Assembly (NCBI RefSeq): GCF_003258705.1
Contig: NZ_CP029480.1
Location: 4,588,001-4,652,000, forward strand
Length of the DNA: 64,000 nucleotides
Source of the DNA: Arcticibacterium luteifluviistationis
GTDB lineage: Bacteria > Bacteroidota > Bacteroidia > Cytophagales > Spirosomataceae
Reading direction: 5' to 3'
How positions within the stretch are numbered: the first letter of the stretch is position 1; every line of letters starts with the position of its first letter. A program made the translations under genes and the position numbers. The notes under the pieces were generated by a model, which saw only the letters and a list, made by a program, of their open reading frames with translations, searched no databases and was not told the DNA's origin. Positions 27,159-34,905 of the stretch are shown here, piece by piece.

Positions 27159-28325
27159 ATGAAAAAGGTCTTTAAAATTGTTGCTGGTATTTTAGTCTTG
27201 ATACTTGCCTTCGTATTTCTTTTTGTACCAAAAGGAATTGACAAGAAATTTAATCTAGTTTCTCAAAAGTCCCCTTATCAGGTTTCTGAAGCAGGACAGA
27301 AGCTTTATGATTCATTAGAGTTCGTGGCTGATATGCATTGCGACGCTCTACTCTGGAAAAGGAATTTGCTTGAGAGAAATGATTTTGGTGCGGTAGACAT
27401 TCCACGAATGCTAGCAGGTAATGTTAGTATGCAAGCATTTACTATTGTGACTAAATCGCCTAAGGACTTGAATTTTGACAAAAATACAGGCGAAACAGAC
27501 CAGATTACTTTACTCAGTATGGTACAAGCAAGGCCTATGAAATCTTGGTTTAATTTGACTGAGAGAGCATTAGCTCAGTGTAAGGCTTTACATAGTTTTG
27601 AAAGTAAGTCAAACGGGACGTTCAGGGTAATTGAATCAAAGAAGGATATAAGAGCGTATTTGAAAGATAAGCGTGAAAATAAAAATATCACTGCAGGCTT
27701 TTTAGGAATTGAAGGAATGCATGCTTTGGAAGGGAAAATAGAGAATGTAGATAAGCTCTATGATGCAGGCGTAAGAATGATGTCTCCAGTTCATTTCTTT
27801 GATAATAAATTGGGAGGTTCGGCACATGGGGTAGGGCATGAAGGACTCACTGATTTTGGAAAAGAGGTGATTAAGAAAATGCAGGACAAAAACATGATTT
27901 TAGATGTGGCTCACTGCTCTCCAAAAATGGTGGATGATATTTTAGAAATTACTCAAAAGCCTATTGTAAGTTCTCATACAGGAGTGAAGGGCACTCAAAA
28001 TTCGGTTAGAAATATTTCTGATGAGCATATTAAAGGAATAGCTAAAACAGGTGGACTTATAAGTATTGCAATGTTTGAGCCTGCCACGGGTACTAAAACG
28101 CCAGCTTCTACAGCACGGGCTATAAAGTATTGTATAGATTTAGTGGGTGCAGACTATGTAGCTTTGGGCTCTGACTTTGATGGAGCCATAGAAACACATA
28201 CTGATATAACGGGCTTGCCGCTTTATGTGGATGAGTTACTAAAATTGGGCGTTTCAAGTACAGACATCAGCAAGGTGATGGGAGATAATGTGAAACGACT
28301 TTTATTAGAAAACCTTCCAGAGTAA
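27159..28325 (+). CDS. Membrane dipeptidase, peptidase M19 (renal dipeptidase) family
   Basis: 388 residues. An N-terminal membrane anchor or uncleaved signal (VAGILVLILAFVFLFVP) leads to the M19 barrel. Metal-site motifs can be followed: DMHCDALLW (HxD), GIEGMHALEG (bridging Glu), VAHCSPKM and SSHTGVKG (His ligands), and ALGSDFDGA (Asp). The family splits dipeptides, including some D-amino-acid-containing ones. Single gene, exposed to the periplasm by its anchor. Confidence 0.92.
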   Translation: MKKVFKIVAGILVLILAFVFLFVPKGIDKKFNLVSQKSPYQVSEAGQKLYDSLEFVADMHCDALLWKRNLLERNDFGAVDIPRMLAGNVSMQAFTIVTKSPKDLNFDKNTGETDQITLLSMVQARPMKSWFNLTERALAQCKALHSFESKSNGTFRVIESKKDIRAYLKDKRENKNITAGFLGIEGMHALEGKIENVDKLYDAGVRMMSPVHFFDNKLGGSAHGVGHEGLTDFGKEVIKKMQDKNMILDVAHCSPKMVDDILEITQKPIVSSHTGVKGTQNSVRNISDEHIKGIAKTGGLISIAMFEPATGTKTPASTARAIKYCIDLVGADYVALGSDFDGAIETHTDITGLPLYVDELLKLGVSSTDISKVMGDNVKRLLLENLPE

Positions 28326-28407
28326 GCTGTAGAATGTTCTTACATCTCTTCGGAAGCAGTTGATAAATTGCTAAGTTTTTTATCATTTTTTGCTTCATGC
28401 ATAAAAT

Positions 28408-28427
28408 TTTAGCAAATTTGTGCTAAA
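28408..28427. promoter_or_regulatory. Operator-like palindrome upstream of the XRE/S24 regulator
   Basis: TTTAGCA (28408-28414), six bases AATTTG, then TGCTAAA (28421-28427): a perfect two-fold inverted repeat ending 20 bases before the regulator's ATG. Size and spacing are what a homodimeric HTH repressor binds, which fits autoregulation by the downstream LexA-like protein. Confidence 0.55.
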
Positions 28428-28447
28428 TATTATTGCAAGAGAACGTT

Positions 28448-29230
28448 ATGAAAAAAATCTGTAAGAACATCGCCCATTTACGCCATTTGAAAGGTTTCTC
28501 CCAAGAAAACATGGCAGAGCAGCTAGGTATCACGCGTTCTCGTTTGAGCTCATGGGAAGAGCACAGAGCCGCACCACCTATTGATATGCTTATTAAGCTT
28601 TCAGATTATTTCAATATTTCGGTAGACTCCCTTGTGAAAATAGACTTGACGAAGGTGCAAGACCTTCGTGATTTACTAAAGATAGGAGGGAACCGAATCC
28701 TGTTTCCCGTCATGGTAGACCAAGACCAAAATGACTTGATAGAACTAGTGCCGCTAAAAGCATCTGCAGGTTATCTAGATGGCTATGCCGACGAAGAATT
28801 CATAGAAAACCTCCCTCGGATAAGTTTGCCTTATGCCACTAGCGGAAAATTTAGAGCTTTCCCAATAAAAGGAGACTCTATGCCACCACTAGAAAGCGGA
28901 GCTTACGTTATAGGAAAGTACGTAGAAAATATAGACGACATAAAAGATGGCGATACCTATGTGGTGCTTACGCAAAACGACGGCCTAGTTTATAAAAGAC
29001 TTTATAACACTACCAAAGCTGACGGAACCATTCAGTTTCATTCAGATAATAAATCGTACCTACCATATCACATAAAACCAGAGGATATTTTCGAAGTGTG
29101 GCATTTCGTCTGTAGCCTAAACCCAACAGACAGACCAGTCTCTGATTTGCTTTACAATGCCATTCAAGATATCCAAAATAGCTTGGTAGGTTTTAAATTG
29201 GATGGGCGTAAGATGATTGCCCAATCGTAA
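28448..29230 (+). CDS. LexA-like XRE/S24 transcriptional repressor
   Basis: 260 residues from the ATG at 28448 (an in-frame TTG five codons earlier is less likely). N-terminal XRE helix-turn-helix: GFSQENMAEQLGITRSRLSSWEEHRAAPP. After a linker comes a peptidase S24 domain with a potential self-cleavage bond at Ala107-Gly108 (KASAGYLDGY), Ser144 in KGDSMPP and Lys183 in VYKRLY as the catalytic pair. Such proteins are inactivated by RecA-stimulated self-cleavage in the LexA/CI family. A palindrome lies 20 bases upstream. Its own target genes beyond itself are not visible: the next region is a repeat array and a transposase. Confidence 0.88.
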   Translation: MKKICKNIAHLRHLKGFSQENMAEQLGITRSRLSSWEEHRAAPPIDMLIKLSDYFNISVDSLVKIDLTKVQDLRDLLKIGGNRILFPVMVDQDQNDLIELVPLKASAGYLDGYADEEFIENLPRISLPYATSGKFRAFPIKGDSMPPLESGAYVIGKYVENIDDIKDGDTYVVLTQNDGLVYKRLYNTTKADGTIQFHSDNKSYLPYHIKPEDIFEVWHFVCSLNPTDRPVSDLLYNAIQDIQNSLVGFKLDGRKMIAQS

Positions 29231-29251
29231 TATTTAGGCAGGATAAAGGAT

Positions 29252-29507
29252 GTCCCGTTAGGGACATAATATTGGTAGCTAGGAAGATATAACGATATCG
29301 AGTCAAAAGAAGTCCCGTTAGGGACGTAACATCGGTAGAATGACATTTCGGAAGTACGAAGAAAGTCCCGCTAGGGACGCAACATAGTAGCTCGGAAGAG
29401 ATGTGTGAGGAATAAAAAGGGAGTCCCGTTAGGGACGTCATATTGGTAGCTCGGAAGAAATGTGTGCGAAGTTAACGAGAGTCCCGTTAGGGACGAAACA
29501 TTGGTAG
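29252..29507 (+). repeat. Left REP array, five hairpin units
   Basis: Five copies of a 26-27-base unit, starting at 29252, 29312, 29365, 29423 and 29481. Each has GTCCCGTTAGGGAC (one copy has GCTA) that folds as a GTCCC/GGGAC hairpin, followed by a conserved tail of the type GTAACATTGGTAG. Spacing is 53-60 bases. The stretches between units are related to each other in part (CTCGGAAGA-ATGTGTG occurs twice), so the array grew by duplication of a larger unit. Confidence 0.88.
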
Positions 29508-29557
29508 AATGAGAACAACGCCAAAACCACAAAAAATTCACCAACATTCATAAAACC

Positions 29558-30025
29558 ATGTCCAACACATACACACAAATACATATACAAGCGGTTTTCG
29601 CTGTCCAAAACAGAGAAAGCATTATTTCCAATTCATGGAAAGACGAATTATATAAATATATCACAGGAATAATTCAGACCAACGGTCATAAGTTATTGGT
29701 AATAAATGGAATGCCGGACCATGTTCATATATTATTTGGGATACGGCCTACACAGTCGCTTTCAGATTTGATGCAAGATGTAAAAGGGCATTCGTCTTTG
29801 TGGATTAATAAAAATGAATTGGTTAAGGGTAAATTCTCTTGGCAAGAAGGTTATGGTGCTTTTTCTTATAGCAAATCTCTTGTTCCTGCGGTGATAAGCT
29901 ATATCCAAAAGCAAGAAAAGCATCACGAAAAGAAGACTTTTAAAGAAGAATATGAAGAATTTCTAGATGCATTTGAGGTCGATTATGATGAGCGATATGT
30001 TTTTAAATCGGTGGATTATTCGTGA
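29558..30025 (+). mobile_element. IS200/IS605-type Y1 transposase, REP-associated (RAYT-like)
   Basis: 155 residues. The HUH motif is H55-V-H57 in MPDHVHILFGI; the single catalytic tyrosine is Tyr115 in AVISYIQKQEKHH. These define Y1 single-strand transposases. A lone short HUH protein surrounded by hairpin repeats on both sides, with no tnpB, is the arrangement of REP-associated tyrosine transposases. The enzyme would nick at REP hairpins and move or copy them. The gene lies at the centre of an inverted arrangement of ten hairpins. Confidence 0.9.
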
Positions 30026-30051
30026 AGAATATCAATGTGTTTGATATGGGT

Positions 30052-30283
30052 TATCGATGTTACGGTTACGTCCCTAGCGGGACTTTTTTTTTGTTCTCTT
30101 TTTTTTCTACCGATGTTTCGTCCCTAGCAGGACTTTTTCAATTTTGTTCTTTCTTTTTCTATCGATGTTGCGTCCCTAACGGGACTTTAGGCTCTGGTAT
30201 TTTTTTGCTTTTTCTACCAACATTACGTCCCTAAGGGACTTTTTGTTTATGCTCTTTTCTCCAGATTACGTTCCTAGTGGGAC
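30052..30283 (-). repeat. Right REP array, five hairpin units in inverted orientation
   Basis: Five copies of the reverse complement of the left units: hairpin cores at 30070, 30120, 30172, 30227 and 30269 (GTCCCTAGCGGGAC and variants; the fourth is GTCCCTAAGGGAC). Each is preceded by the complement of the tail, CTACCGATGTT-CG or similar. Spacers are T-rich and unlike those on the left. The last copy is the most decayed. Apart from these repeats the 347-base spacer up to the next gene is empty. Confidence 0.86.
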
Positions 30284-30357
30284 TCTTCTAATTTCTACAT
30301 AACCCGATTCTTTTGATGGAATGATTTCTTAAAAGATTCTAATTCATAACTTTGACA

Positions 30358-30366
30358 GGAGGAGGT
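30358..30366 (+). promoter_or_regulatory. Strong Shine-Dalgarno site of the GNAT gene
   Basis: AGGAGGAGG at optimum distance (6 bases) from the ATG at 30373. It decides the start against ATG 30382 and the upstream TTG, and is exceptional for this window. Confidence 0.7.
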
Positions 30367-30372
30367 CGCCAA

Positions 30373-30834
30373 ATGAACGCCATGATTACCATAACACGTA
30401 CCACATCAGATAACCTTGATTTTATAAATCTGGTAGCTGCTCTTGATAAAGAACTTGCTATTATAGATGGAGACGACCACGCCTTTTATAGCCAGTATAA
30501 TAAGCTAGATAAGATTCAGCATGCGATAGTAGCTTATAAAGATGAGCTTCCTGTTGGATGTGGAGCCATAAAGCAGTTCGACTCAAACAGTATGGAGGTA
30601 AAGCGGATGTTCGTAAATCCTAATGGGAGAAATATGGGAGTAGCGACTACCATATTAAAGGATTTAGAAAATTGGGCGAAGGAACTGGGTTATAAAAAAT
30701 GCTTACTAGAAACTGGCAAAAGGCAAGAAGACGCTGTGGCTCTATATACCAAAAATGCTTATGACCTGATTCCTAATTATGGTCAATACGAAGGCGTAGA
30801 GAATAGCGTCTGTTTTGAGAAAGTGCTGGGCTAA
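30373..30834 (+). CDS. GNAT family N-acetyltransferase
   Basis: 153 residues. The acetyl-CoA binding part reads MEVKRMFVNPNGRNMGVATTILKDLENWAKELGYKKCLLETGKRQEDAVALYTKNAYDLI, the usual beta4-loop-alpha3 with an (N)GRNMGVA pyrophosphate loop (the Q/RxxGxG/A motif) and the 'ALYxKxGF'-like helix. Substrate unknown. I chose the ATG at 30373 because an unusually strong Shine-Dalgarno sequence, AGGAGGAGG, ends 6 bases before it; most genes in this window lack one. Follows the REP array. Confidence 0.85.
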   Translation: MNAMITITRTTSDNLDFINLVAALDKELAIIDGDDHAFYSQYNKLDKIQHAIVAYKDELPVGCGAIKQFDSNSMEVKRMFVNPNGRNMGVATTILKDLENWAKELGYKKCLLETGKRQEDAVALYTKNAYDLIPNYGQYEGVENSVCFEKVLG

Positions 30835-30897
30835 ATATTTTTCTGCTTACATTGGATTACCATATGATGGTTTTAGCCATTAATTTAATATTACAAA

Positions 30898-31266
30898 ATG
30901 AAAATATTTAAAAGTGTTCTGACATATCTGATGGCGGCCTTCATGATTTATGGTGGCGTTAATCACTTTTTGAAGCCAGCGATGTATGTCCCTTTTATTC
31001 CTGATTTTCTGCCTACAGACTTTATTAATTATGGTTCGGGTTTGCTAGAAATTATTCTTGGTATCGGGCTTGTGATTCCAAAATTTAGATATCAGGCAGC
31101 TCTCGGAGTCTTGATTTTGATGTTAGTATTCCTGCCGCTACACGTTATGGATGTTTTCGCAGATACACCCGCCATAGGAAGCCATGATGCTGCTATTGTC
31201 CGCCTTCCTGTTCAGTTTCTATTTATCTTATGGGCTTGGTTTATTAGTAGAAAGGCAGTGGCTTAA
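30898..31266 (+). CDS. DoxX-like small membrane protein
   Basis: 122 residues with four transmembrane helices. The start MAAFMIYGGVNHFLKP followed by MYVPFIPDFLP and GLLEIILGIGLVIPKFR is the DoxX/DUF417-like pattern seen in many Bacteroidota proteins annotated as DoxX family. Function is unknown; relatives have been tied to redox or quinone chemistry. It follows the GNAT gene by 63 bases and is closed by a hairpin terminator. Confidence 0.78.
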   Translation: MKIFKSVLTYLMAAFMIYGGVNHFLKPAMYVPFIPDFLPTDFINYGSGLLEIILGIGLVIPKFRYQAALGVLILMLVFLPLHVMDVFADTPAIGSHDAAIVRLPVQFLFILWAWFISRKAVA

Positions 31267-31267
31267 A

Positions 31268-31308
31268 CAAAAAAAGACTCAACCATTTCTGATTGAGTCT
31301 CATTTTTT
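31268..31308. terminator. Bidirectional terminator
   Basis: Arms AGACTCAA and TTGAGTCT (31275-31282, 31293-31300) with a 10-base loop and A/T runs outside, between the convergent DoxX and Gly-rich protein genes. Confidence 0.82.
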
Positions 31309-31322
31309 GAATATCTTCTTTC

Positions 31323-31889
31323 TTAAAGGATTCCTTTTGCCATGCTAAGAATTCCGCCCAATTGACTTGGTAGAGCTTTCTCGGCTGCTTTAGCAGCTAG
31401 TCCGCCACCATCAAGTTTATTGACATTGCCCATAGCACCACCAATAAGGTCGTTTAATCCGCCAGACTTACTTCCTAAAATAGAAGAACCACCTTGCATT
31501 AAACTTAAACCAGATTTAAGAGCCGCAGCTTTTCCAATTAAACCGCTTCCGCCGCCAAGCATATTGCCAATTCTGTTAGCTCCAAGCATTAACTTTACCG
31601 TATTAATAATCTTTTTCAATGGTCCTTCTTTCACCATTCCTGATGATGCCAAAGGAGCTAGCTTACTTAGGTTTGCAGCTTGGCTTAAAAGTCCTGCTTT
31701 AAAATCTCCGCCTGTGTCATTTGCTTCAGTTTCTATGCCTGAGCTTAGTTGACTAATAGCAGAGCTAAGTCCTGCGTTATCTCCTTTTTTTTGTAAGGAC
31801 ATAACATTGTCTAACAATCCATCAAGCGATTGGCTTTGTGCGGATAGGCCTAAAATTAATAGGCCAAATACTAAAAATACTTTCTTCAT
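31323..31889 (-). CDS. Exported Gly/Leu-rich hypothetical protein
   Basis: 188 residues: signal peptide MKKVFLVFGLLILGLSAQSQ, then a helical region and a Gly/Ser-rich half (GNMLGGGSGLIGKAAALKSG, GGSSILGSKSGGLNDLIGG). Not recognised. It starts 10 bases after the stop of the exported TPR protein and is probably co-transcribed with it, so the pair may work together in the periplasm. Confidence 0.65.
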   Translation of the reverse strand: MKKVFLVFGLLILGLSAQSQSLDGLLDNVMSLQKKGDNAGLSSAISQLSSGIETEANDTGGDFKAGLLSQAANLSKLAPLASSGMVKEGPLKKIINTVKLMLGANRIGNMLGGGSGLIGKAAALKSGLSLMQGGSSILGSKSGGLNDLIGGAMGNVNKLDGGGLAAKAAEKALPSQLGGILSMAKGIL

Positions 31890-31899
31890 CTTATATAAA

Positions 31900-33234
31900 T
31901 TAATTACAGTAATATTTAATAACCTCGTATGCTTTTACATAGCCTAATTCACCAGACTTACTTAGGTCAAAACAACCTTTGTCAGAGTCACCAAGAGCGT
32001 GTTCTATTAAACCTCTTACGTAATAAGCTTCTTTATAGAATTCGTTAAGATTTATGGCATTTGTTAAATCAATGATAGCTTCACGCTGTAAACCTTCAGA
32101 AGAGTGAACTAAGCCACGTGCAAAATGAGCTGAAGCCATGGTAGGGTTTAAGCCGATGGCGGTGTTAAGGTTAGCTAAGGCATCTTTGCTATGTCCACTT
32201 TTAAATTCAGCAATACCTCTTAGGTAATAAGCGTCTGACCTGTTTTCAGAGAATATGTTGATTTCTATTTCGTCCGTAACGGCGTTTCTTAATGCTGCCA
32301 ATTTTTTTTCTGGCATGTTAGGCGAATACTCAAATTTAGAATCTAAACCAGGGTTGTTATATTCTATGGCCTTTGTTAAATCTTGAATAGCGGCTCTTTG
32401 ATTATTAAGTTTTGTGTATGCAAAACCTCTACCGTATAAGGCTTTGATATTTGTTGGATTTAATCGTAATGAAGCATCAAAGTCGGCTTTTGCACCCGTG
32501 TAATCACCTGATTTTGCCTTTGAAAAACCTCTGTAGTAAAAGGCATCTGCATCTTGTGGGTTTAATTCAAGGGCTTCATTATAATCAGAAACAGCTTGTG
32601 CATATTCGCCAACCTGTACATTGCTGAAACCTCTGTCAGCAAATGTTTGTGAGCGTTTCGGGTTTATGTCAATAGACTTTGAGTAATCGGAGATACTTCC
32701 TTTAAAATCGCCAAGTTTAGACTTGCATAAGCCTCTTGAATAAAAAGCCTGGTATGTGCTGCTCTTGTCGCTATTGAGTTCAATTACTCTATTGAAATCA
32801 GAAATTGCGATTCTATATTCATCAAGCTTACTAAGTGTAAAACCTCTTTGAAGGTAGGCATAAGAATCCTCGGGATTCAATTCAATACATCGATTAAAGT
32901 CTTGAACGGCAGCCCTTGGCTCACCTTGTTCAGTTTTACTGATTCCTCTGTAAAGGTAAGCCATAGGCTCGCGAGGATTTAAACTAGCTGATTTATCAAA
33001 ATCTTGTATTGCTCCTCGGTGGTCTTTAAGTGCTTGTTTTGCTAATCCACGGTTATAGTAACTCTGAGAGTTTTCGGGATTCATCGCAATGGCTCTACTA
33101 AAGTCTGAAAGTGCTCCAGTAAAGTTTCCAACTTTCGTTTTGTTAACGCCTTGTTCGAAATAATCAGCGGCAGTTTGCTGACCATAAGAGATAGATACAA
33201 TGAGAAGTAGGAAAGGTAGTAATCTTAATTTCAT
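31900..33234 (-). CDS. Exported tetratricopeptide-repeat (TPR) protein
   Basis: 444 residues from the ATG at 33234, which places the signal peptide (MKLRLLPFLLLIVSISYGQQ) at the N-terminus; the upstream extension is unlikely. About eleven TPR units of 34 residues follow, recognised by repeated A-Y-x-x-RG-x-x-K/A-x-x-x-G-D and D-x-x-x-A-x-x-LNP. An insertion of about 35 residues (YNNPGLDSKFEYSPNMPEK) breaks the regular array in the last third. TPR proteins hold partners together; no partner is indicated except the Gly-rich protein that follows. Confidence 0.88.
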   Translation of the reverse strand: MKLRLLPFLLLIVSISYGQQTAADYFEQGVNKTKVGNFTGALSDFSRAIAMNPENSQSYYNRGLAKQALKDHRGAIQDFDKSASLNPREPMAYLYRGISKTEQGEPRAAVQDFNRCIELNPEDSYAYLQRGFTLSKLDEYRIAISDFNRVIELNSDKSSTYQAFYSRGLCKSKLGDFKGSISDYSKSIDINPKRSQTFADRGFSNVQVGEYAQAVSDYNEALELNPQDADAFYYRGFSKAKSGDYTGAKADFDASLRLNPTNIKALYGRGFAYTKLNNQRAAIQDLTKAIEYNNPGLDSKFEYSPNMPEKKLAALRNAVTDEIEINIFSENRSDAYYLRGIAEFKSGHSKDALANLNTAIGLNPTMASAHFARGLVHSSEGLQREAIIDLTNAINLNEFYKEAYYVRGLIEHALGDSDKGCFDLSKSGELGYVKAYEVIKYYCN

Positions 33235-33258
33235 TTTTTTATTAGAAAAGGTATACGT

Positions 33259-33266
33259 CAAAATTA
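33259..33266 (-). promoter_or_regulatory. Possible -7 element of the TPR gene
   Basis: TAATTTTG on the minus strand fits TAnnTTTG, 25 bases before the start. No TTTG at the expected -33 distance. Confidence 0.28.
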
Positions 33267-33309
33267 AGATTTCAAAAAGATAAAAGTGGTATGAAATCTT
33301 AAAAATTGG

Positions 33310-34188
33310 TTAAAATAGTACCGAAACCCCGAATAATAGAACAAAAAACAGGGTGGAAAGTGCCAGTTGTTTTAAAAGTGGATCTGGGTTTGGAAGTTTG
33401 TTGGCACGAATAACATTAAACGCAAAAAGTGGGAAGCTAATTAAAAACCAGAACGAAATGTCCCCCTTTAATATGACGAATGTTAGTATAAGAATTAGGG
33501 CTAAACCTAATAAAAAGCTATGGTAAACGAGACCTTTCTCTCTTCCCATTCTTGCGGGAATTGTCATCTTGCCAGCGGCAATATCTGATTTGATGTCTCT
33601 AATGTTATTTAAGTTCAAAACGCCAGTGGCTAAAAGGCCGCAGCTTAAAGCTGGAAGAATGTTGTAGATGTCAAATGACTTTGTGAAAAGAAAATTGCTT
33701 CCCAATACACCTACTAAACCGAAAAATAACAAAACAGAAATGTCACCAAGGCCAGCATAACCGTAAGGCTTTTTACCTGCTGTGTATGTATAGGCAGCTA
33801 AAATGCATAATAGTCCAAGTCCTAAAAAGCCAAGGAACAAGGAAGAGTCACCTGATTTGAAAGCGTAGTATAGTAAGGTAATTCCAGAAGCTAAAGAAAG
33901 TATTCCGAAACCCACAATTGCTTTAAACATACTTGTCGATGTTATTTCACCAGTTTGGACAGCTCTGCTTGGTCCAACTCTTTCAGAAGAGTCTGCACCG
34001 TTTTGAGTGTCGCCATAATCGTTGGCAAAATTTGAAAGCACTTGAAGTAAAATGGTGGTTAGGCAGGCTAGTCCGAAAATTATCCAATTAAACTTACCTG
34101 CATAAGCAGCTAAAAAGCTACCCATTAGTATACATGAAAGTGCTAAGGGAAGAGTACGTGGCCTTGCGGCAGAAATCCAAGGAGACAT
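33310..34188 (-). CDS. menA: 1,4-dihydroxy-2-naphthoate polyprenyltransferase
   Basis: 292 residues, an integral membrane UbiA-family enzyme. The start SPWISAARPRTLPLALSCILMG is the MenA signature, and FANDYGDTQNGADS is the Asp-rich prenyl-diphosphate/Mg site; the second site lies near LNNIRDIKSDIAAGK. It joins an isoprenoid tail to 1,4-dihydroxy-2-naphthoate in menaquinone synthesis at the inner membrane. The menaquinone would serve complex I, whose NuoD is elsewhere in the window. It follows the glutathione peroxidase gene by 25 bases. Confidence 0.94.
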   Translation of the reverse strand: MSPWISAARPRTLPLALSCILMGSFLAAYAGKFNWIIFGLACLTTILLQVLSNFANDYGDTQNGADSSERVGPSRAVQTGEITSTSMFKAIVGFGILSLASGITLLYYAFKSGDSSLFLGFLGLGLLCILAAYTYTAGKKPYGYAGLGDISVLLFFGLVGVLGSNFLFTKSFDIYNILPALSCGLLATGVLNLNNIRDIKSDIAAGKMTIPARMGREKGLVYHSFLLGLALILILTFVILKGDISFWFLISFPLFAFNVIRANKLPNPDPLLKQLALSTLFFVLLFGVSVLF

Positions 34189-34213
34189 AAATTAAGATTA
34201 AAGGTCTGAGTGC

Positions 34214-34816
34214 TTAAAGTCCAACAGCAGCTTTAAATTCTGCGTCTTCTGGTTTTATCTTAGAGGCAAAGAAGTTTGTTACTTTACCCTTTTCGTTGAT
34301 AACATATTTACAGAAGTTCCAAGTTGGGGCTTTGTCGTTCCAGCCGTTTAAGTCCTTTTTGCTTAACCATTGAAAAAGTGGGTGTTGGTTTTCGCCAATC
34401 ACATCTACCTTTTCAAACATTTGAAATTCTACTCCGTAGTTTAATTGACAAAAGGAAGCAATTTCGTCATTTGAACCAGACTCTTGTGCTCCAAAATTAT
34501 TGGCAGGAAAACCCAGCACTATAATGTCTTTACCATGTTCTTCATGGAATTTTTGCCAGTCGGCATATTGAGGAGTGTAGCCGCATTTAGAGGCAACATT
34601 CATGACCACTACTTTTTTTCCTTTGTATTGTGACAAATCAATCTCTTGACCAGTCAGTGACTTCATTTTAAAGTCATAAAAAGAGCCTAAAACTTCCATA
34701 TTTTCTGGTAGGGTAGCCACTTCTTTTTTGTTGGATAATAAGTTTTTGATAGTGGTGAAGTTCATGGCAAGAAGGCCAATGAGCACCAAAGCGATAAGAA
34801 TAAGGGCTATTTTCAT
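34214..34816 (-). CDS. Glutathione peroxidase family protein, membrane-anchored
   Basis: 200 residues from ATG 34816. An N-terminal hydrophobic helix (IALILIALVLIGLLAM) anchors or exports it. The peroxidase triad is complete: Cys78 in VASKCGYTPQY, Gln111 in NFGAQESG, and Trp166 in APTWNFCKY. Cys instead of selenocysteine and the short loop suggest a thioredoxin-dependent monomeric type rather than true glutathione use. It removes hydroperoxides. A second Cys (FCQLNYG) could be the resolving residue. It precedes menA closely, so both may share a transcript. Confidence 0.92.
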   Translation of the reverse strand: MKIALILIALVLIGLLAMNFTTIKNLLSNKKEVATLPENMEVLGSFYDFKMKSLTGQEIDLSQYKGKKVVVMNVASKCGYTPQYADWQKFHEEHGKDIIVLGFPANNFGAQESGSNDEIASFCQLNYGVEFQMFEKVDVIGENQHPLFQWLSKKDLNGWNDKAPTWNFCKYVINEKGKVTNFFASKIKPEDAEFKAAVGL

Positions 34817-34842
34817 TTGTCTTGATTTAAAAGTTTGACACA

Positions 34843-34850
34843 CAAAGTTA
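34843..34850 (-). promoter_or_regulatory. Possible -7 element of the glutathione peroxidase gene
   Basis: TAACTTTG on the minus strand fits TAnnTTTG, 26 bases before the start at 34816. No good -33 element is visible. Confidence 0.3.
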
Positions 34851-34905
34851 GCTAAAACTTCTATTGTATGTTGTAACCTTTAAATCAAGACGCTGAATTT
34901 GTGTT

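Noticed and set aside
29252-29507. CRISPR-like array: 27-base repeats with about 30-base spacers
   Set aside because: The spacers are not unique (two share CTCGGAAGA-ATGTGTG), repeats vary, the same unit occurs inverted on the other side of a transposase, and no cas gene is present. It is a REP array.
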